From Tubulanus polymorphus (Eukaryota; Nemertea; Palaeonemertea; Tubulaniformes; Tubulanidae), in contig NC_134031.1 of assembly GCF_964204645.1 (NCBI RefSeq), positions 4,199,001-4,263,000 on the forward strand: a DNA stretch of 64,000 nt, in the 5' to 3' direction. The translations under genes were made by a program, and so were the position numbers. The notes under the pieces are model-generated. The model ran no database searches and was not told the DNA's origin. It saw nothing but the letters and a program-made list of their open reading frames with translations. Positions 62,438-64,000 of this stretch are shown in pieces (positions within the stretch are counted from its first letter, which is position 1; the number at the start of each line of letters is the position of its first letter).

Positions 62438-62561
62438 GACTGACTGACTGACTGACTGACTGACTGACTGACTGACTGACTGACTGACTGACTGACTGAC
62501 TGACTGACTGACTGACTGACTGACTGACTGACTGACTGACTGACTGACTGACTGACTGACT
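62438..62561. repeat. (GACT)31 microsatellite
   Basis: 124 bp of uninterrupted GACT tetranucleotide. Confidence 0.98.
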
Positions 62562-64000
62562 CATCAGCAAAATTGGTCCGAGTAATGCGGAGTCCCGAGA
62601 CAAGGACCGGAAATGAAGATAGGAATCAGAAATTTCGTCCGAGTTGCAGGGGCGGGTTTAGGGAAATTGGAAGGCTGGGATCCAGAAGAAAACAATCTTT
62701 AACGATCTTTGCAGGTTTTAACGATCTAGGTCTTGGCGAAAAGGGCGAACTCAGTCAGACCCCGAGATCACCCAATAAATTCGAGATTCCCGAGTTGGTC
62801 CATGTCTGAATAAGGGGAGGCGTATTTACGGGACTGGGTCCAGTTGACAACGTCACCCATAAATCACACGATACAGAAGTGCAATTGGGCCTTTTGTTAT
62901 CATGACAATTTTTCAACCAAAAAATCCTTTTTGTTTTGCCCGTCCTGATTTTCAACCTAGTAACATTACTTGTAAGTTATATATATTCATCTTAATTTTC
63001 AGCGTCATGATTCGCAAAAAAAGTTGGTGTTTTTCATTTCTTCCATCATTTGAATTGAATTCATCACAATTTTCATCGATTTTCACTTTATTAATTTTTT
63101 CTGCAGTCCTTCCGAGGTTTTACGTGGAAATACCATAGAAAAATTTTTTCTCTATTTTTTTCCTGTTCCCTTCCATCCTTAAAGCGTCGATTATCTATTT
63201 TTTTCCCTTCACCCTCCCGTTTTTTTCTTGAAAAAGAATCCGTACTCCAGGCAACTATAAAAGAAGGCCTTATATTCCTTAGTATTTGCTAAATATAGAC
63301 ATCGTCTGCCAGCCTGACGTGAATGAAGGCGACTTTTTAAAAGGCCCTAAACTCGACTGAGAATCTTGGATTATGAAAACAAACGCATTAAATATAAATA
63401 ATTCACTATCTACAATGAAAAACATTTATTCGTCTAAGCAAACGTTTGTTTTATATACACAACACAGAGAATAAATAACACAACTGTACGACATGACTGT
63501 ACGACATGTTTTTAACAAGCAAAATGATCAGAACCGATTTTATTCGAACTGCTTCTCAAATTTATACGTCTAAAATTTCGAATGACACAGTTTTAGAATT
63601 TTCAATGTGACCTCATAAATGCGACTTGCTTTAGGCTCTAAACGGCTCGAATGATATCTTTCTAACTATGTTTAACGTCATATTTTCTACTTATTCGAAT
63701 GAACGATGACTAAACATAAAACGGAAACAAAGCATAAGTAATAAGAATAAATACGTAGTGGGTTTTTAGAGTGTGGTTATTCTACCAATGCGTAGGTTTC
63801 TGTAATGCAGGAGACGTGCAATGAAACCAATTGATTTAAGTAACGTATTTCTAGGAGTTAAATACAAAAATTTGTTTTTAACAGATGATTAGTTTCCAAC
63901 TACAGTTACTCGAAATCTTCGAACCCTAATAATAGTTGTTACAAGAATGATCCCTGGACGATATGAATAGTTTACACCTATATCCATTAATAGAACATAC

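Larger units (their letters stand above)
60248..64000. other. 3.7-kb region without a recognised gene
   Basis: Upstream of the DUF4430-like gene. Contains a degenerate hammerhead-like remnant (about 61015-61110), copy C of the dispersed repeat, and a long GACT microsatellite. Open frames are short and lack splice-supported similarity. The GC-poor right end (62900-64000) could be intron or UTR of a gene outside the window. Confidence 0.45.

Noticed and set aside
62304-62603. Minus-strand frame with a long Ser-Gln-Ser-Val repeat
   Set aside because: It is the GACT microsatellite read as codons; no flanking coding evidence.

Overview
The window is nuclear DNA of an invertebrate animal. It is AT-rich and has spliced genes with GT-AG introns of roughly 80-1000 bp. 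It also carries many short inverted-repeat elements and retrotransposon tails. The gene content (FMRFamide-receptor-like GPCR, metabotropic-type and ionotropic glutamate receptors, copper amine oxidase, membrane tyrosinase, SEA mucin, GPR153/162-like receptor) is bilaterian. I favour a lophotrochozoan (mollusc, annelid, brachiopod or similar), but an invertebrate deuterostome cannot be excluded from sequence alone. No prokaryotic, plasmid or viral gene block was seen.

Layout. 1701-4410 (+): two coding exons of a membrane-anchored copper amine oxidase. 5227-6279 (-): single-exon rhodopsin-type GPCR. 7123-12721 (+): ten-exon class C (mGluR-like) receptor, 982 aa. 16771-20168 (+): three-exon orphan GPCR resembling vertebrate GPR153/GPR162. 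21612-32182 (-): transmembrane mucin whose first coding exon holds about 78 copies of a 33-residue Thr/Ser repeat, followed by SEA, EGF-like, membrane and tail exons. 35158-37427 (+): secreted Cys-knot-headed protein with a Met/Pro/Thr-rich repeat tail. 39343-42530 (-): eight-exon four-TM protein with one K+-channel-like pore loop and a degenerate selectivity filter. 44159-48401 (-): seven-exon ionotropic glutamate receptor with no amino-terminal domain. 50644-53434 (-): five-exon membrane-anchored tyrosinase, 593 aa. 56710-60247 (-): small secreted protein with weak similarity to the transcobalamin C-terminal-like (DUF4430) fold.

Exon models were built by hand from splice consensus plus reading-phase continuity. 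For the mGluR-like, GPR153/162-like, mucin, iGluR and tyrosinase models the summed exon lengths are exact multiples of three and the protein similarity crosses the junctions, so these models are strong. The channel-like C-terminus, the mucin last exon, the iGluR tail, the first exon of the Met/Pro/Thr protein and exon 2 of the DUF4430-like gene are less certain.

The genes are not an operon. Several encode signalling or surface proteins (three GPCRs, one ligand-gated channel, one channel-like protein, one mucin), but nothing in the sequence shows that they work together. The most unusual items are the degenerate-filter channel-like protein, the ATD-less ionotropic receptor, the mGluR-like receptor whose distal-carboxylate pocket is changed, the two long repeat proteins, and a family of inverted-arm insertions with hammerhead-like cores, one of them flanked by a 15-bp direct repeat.
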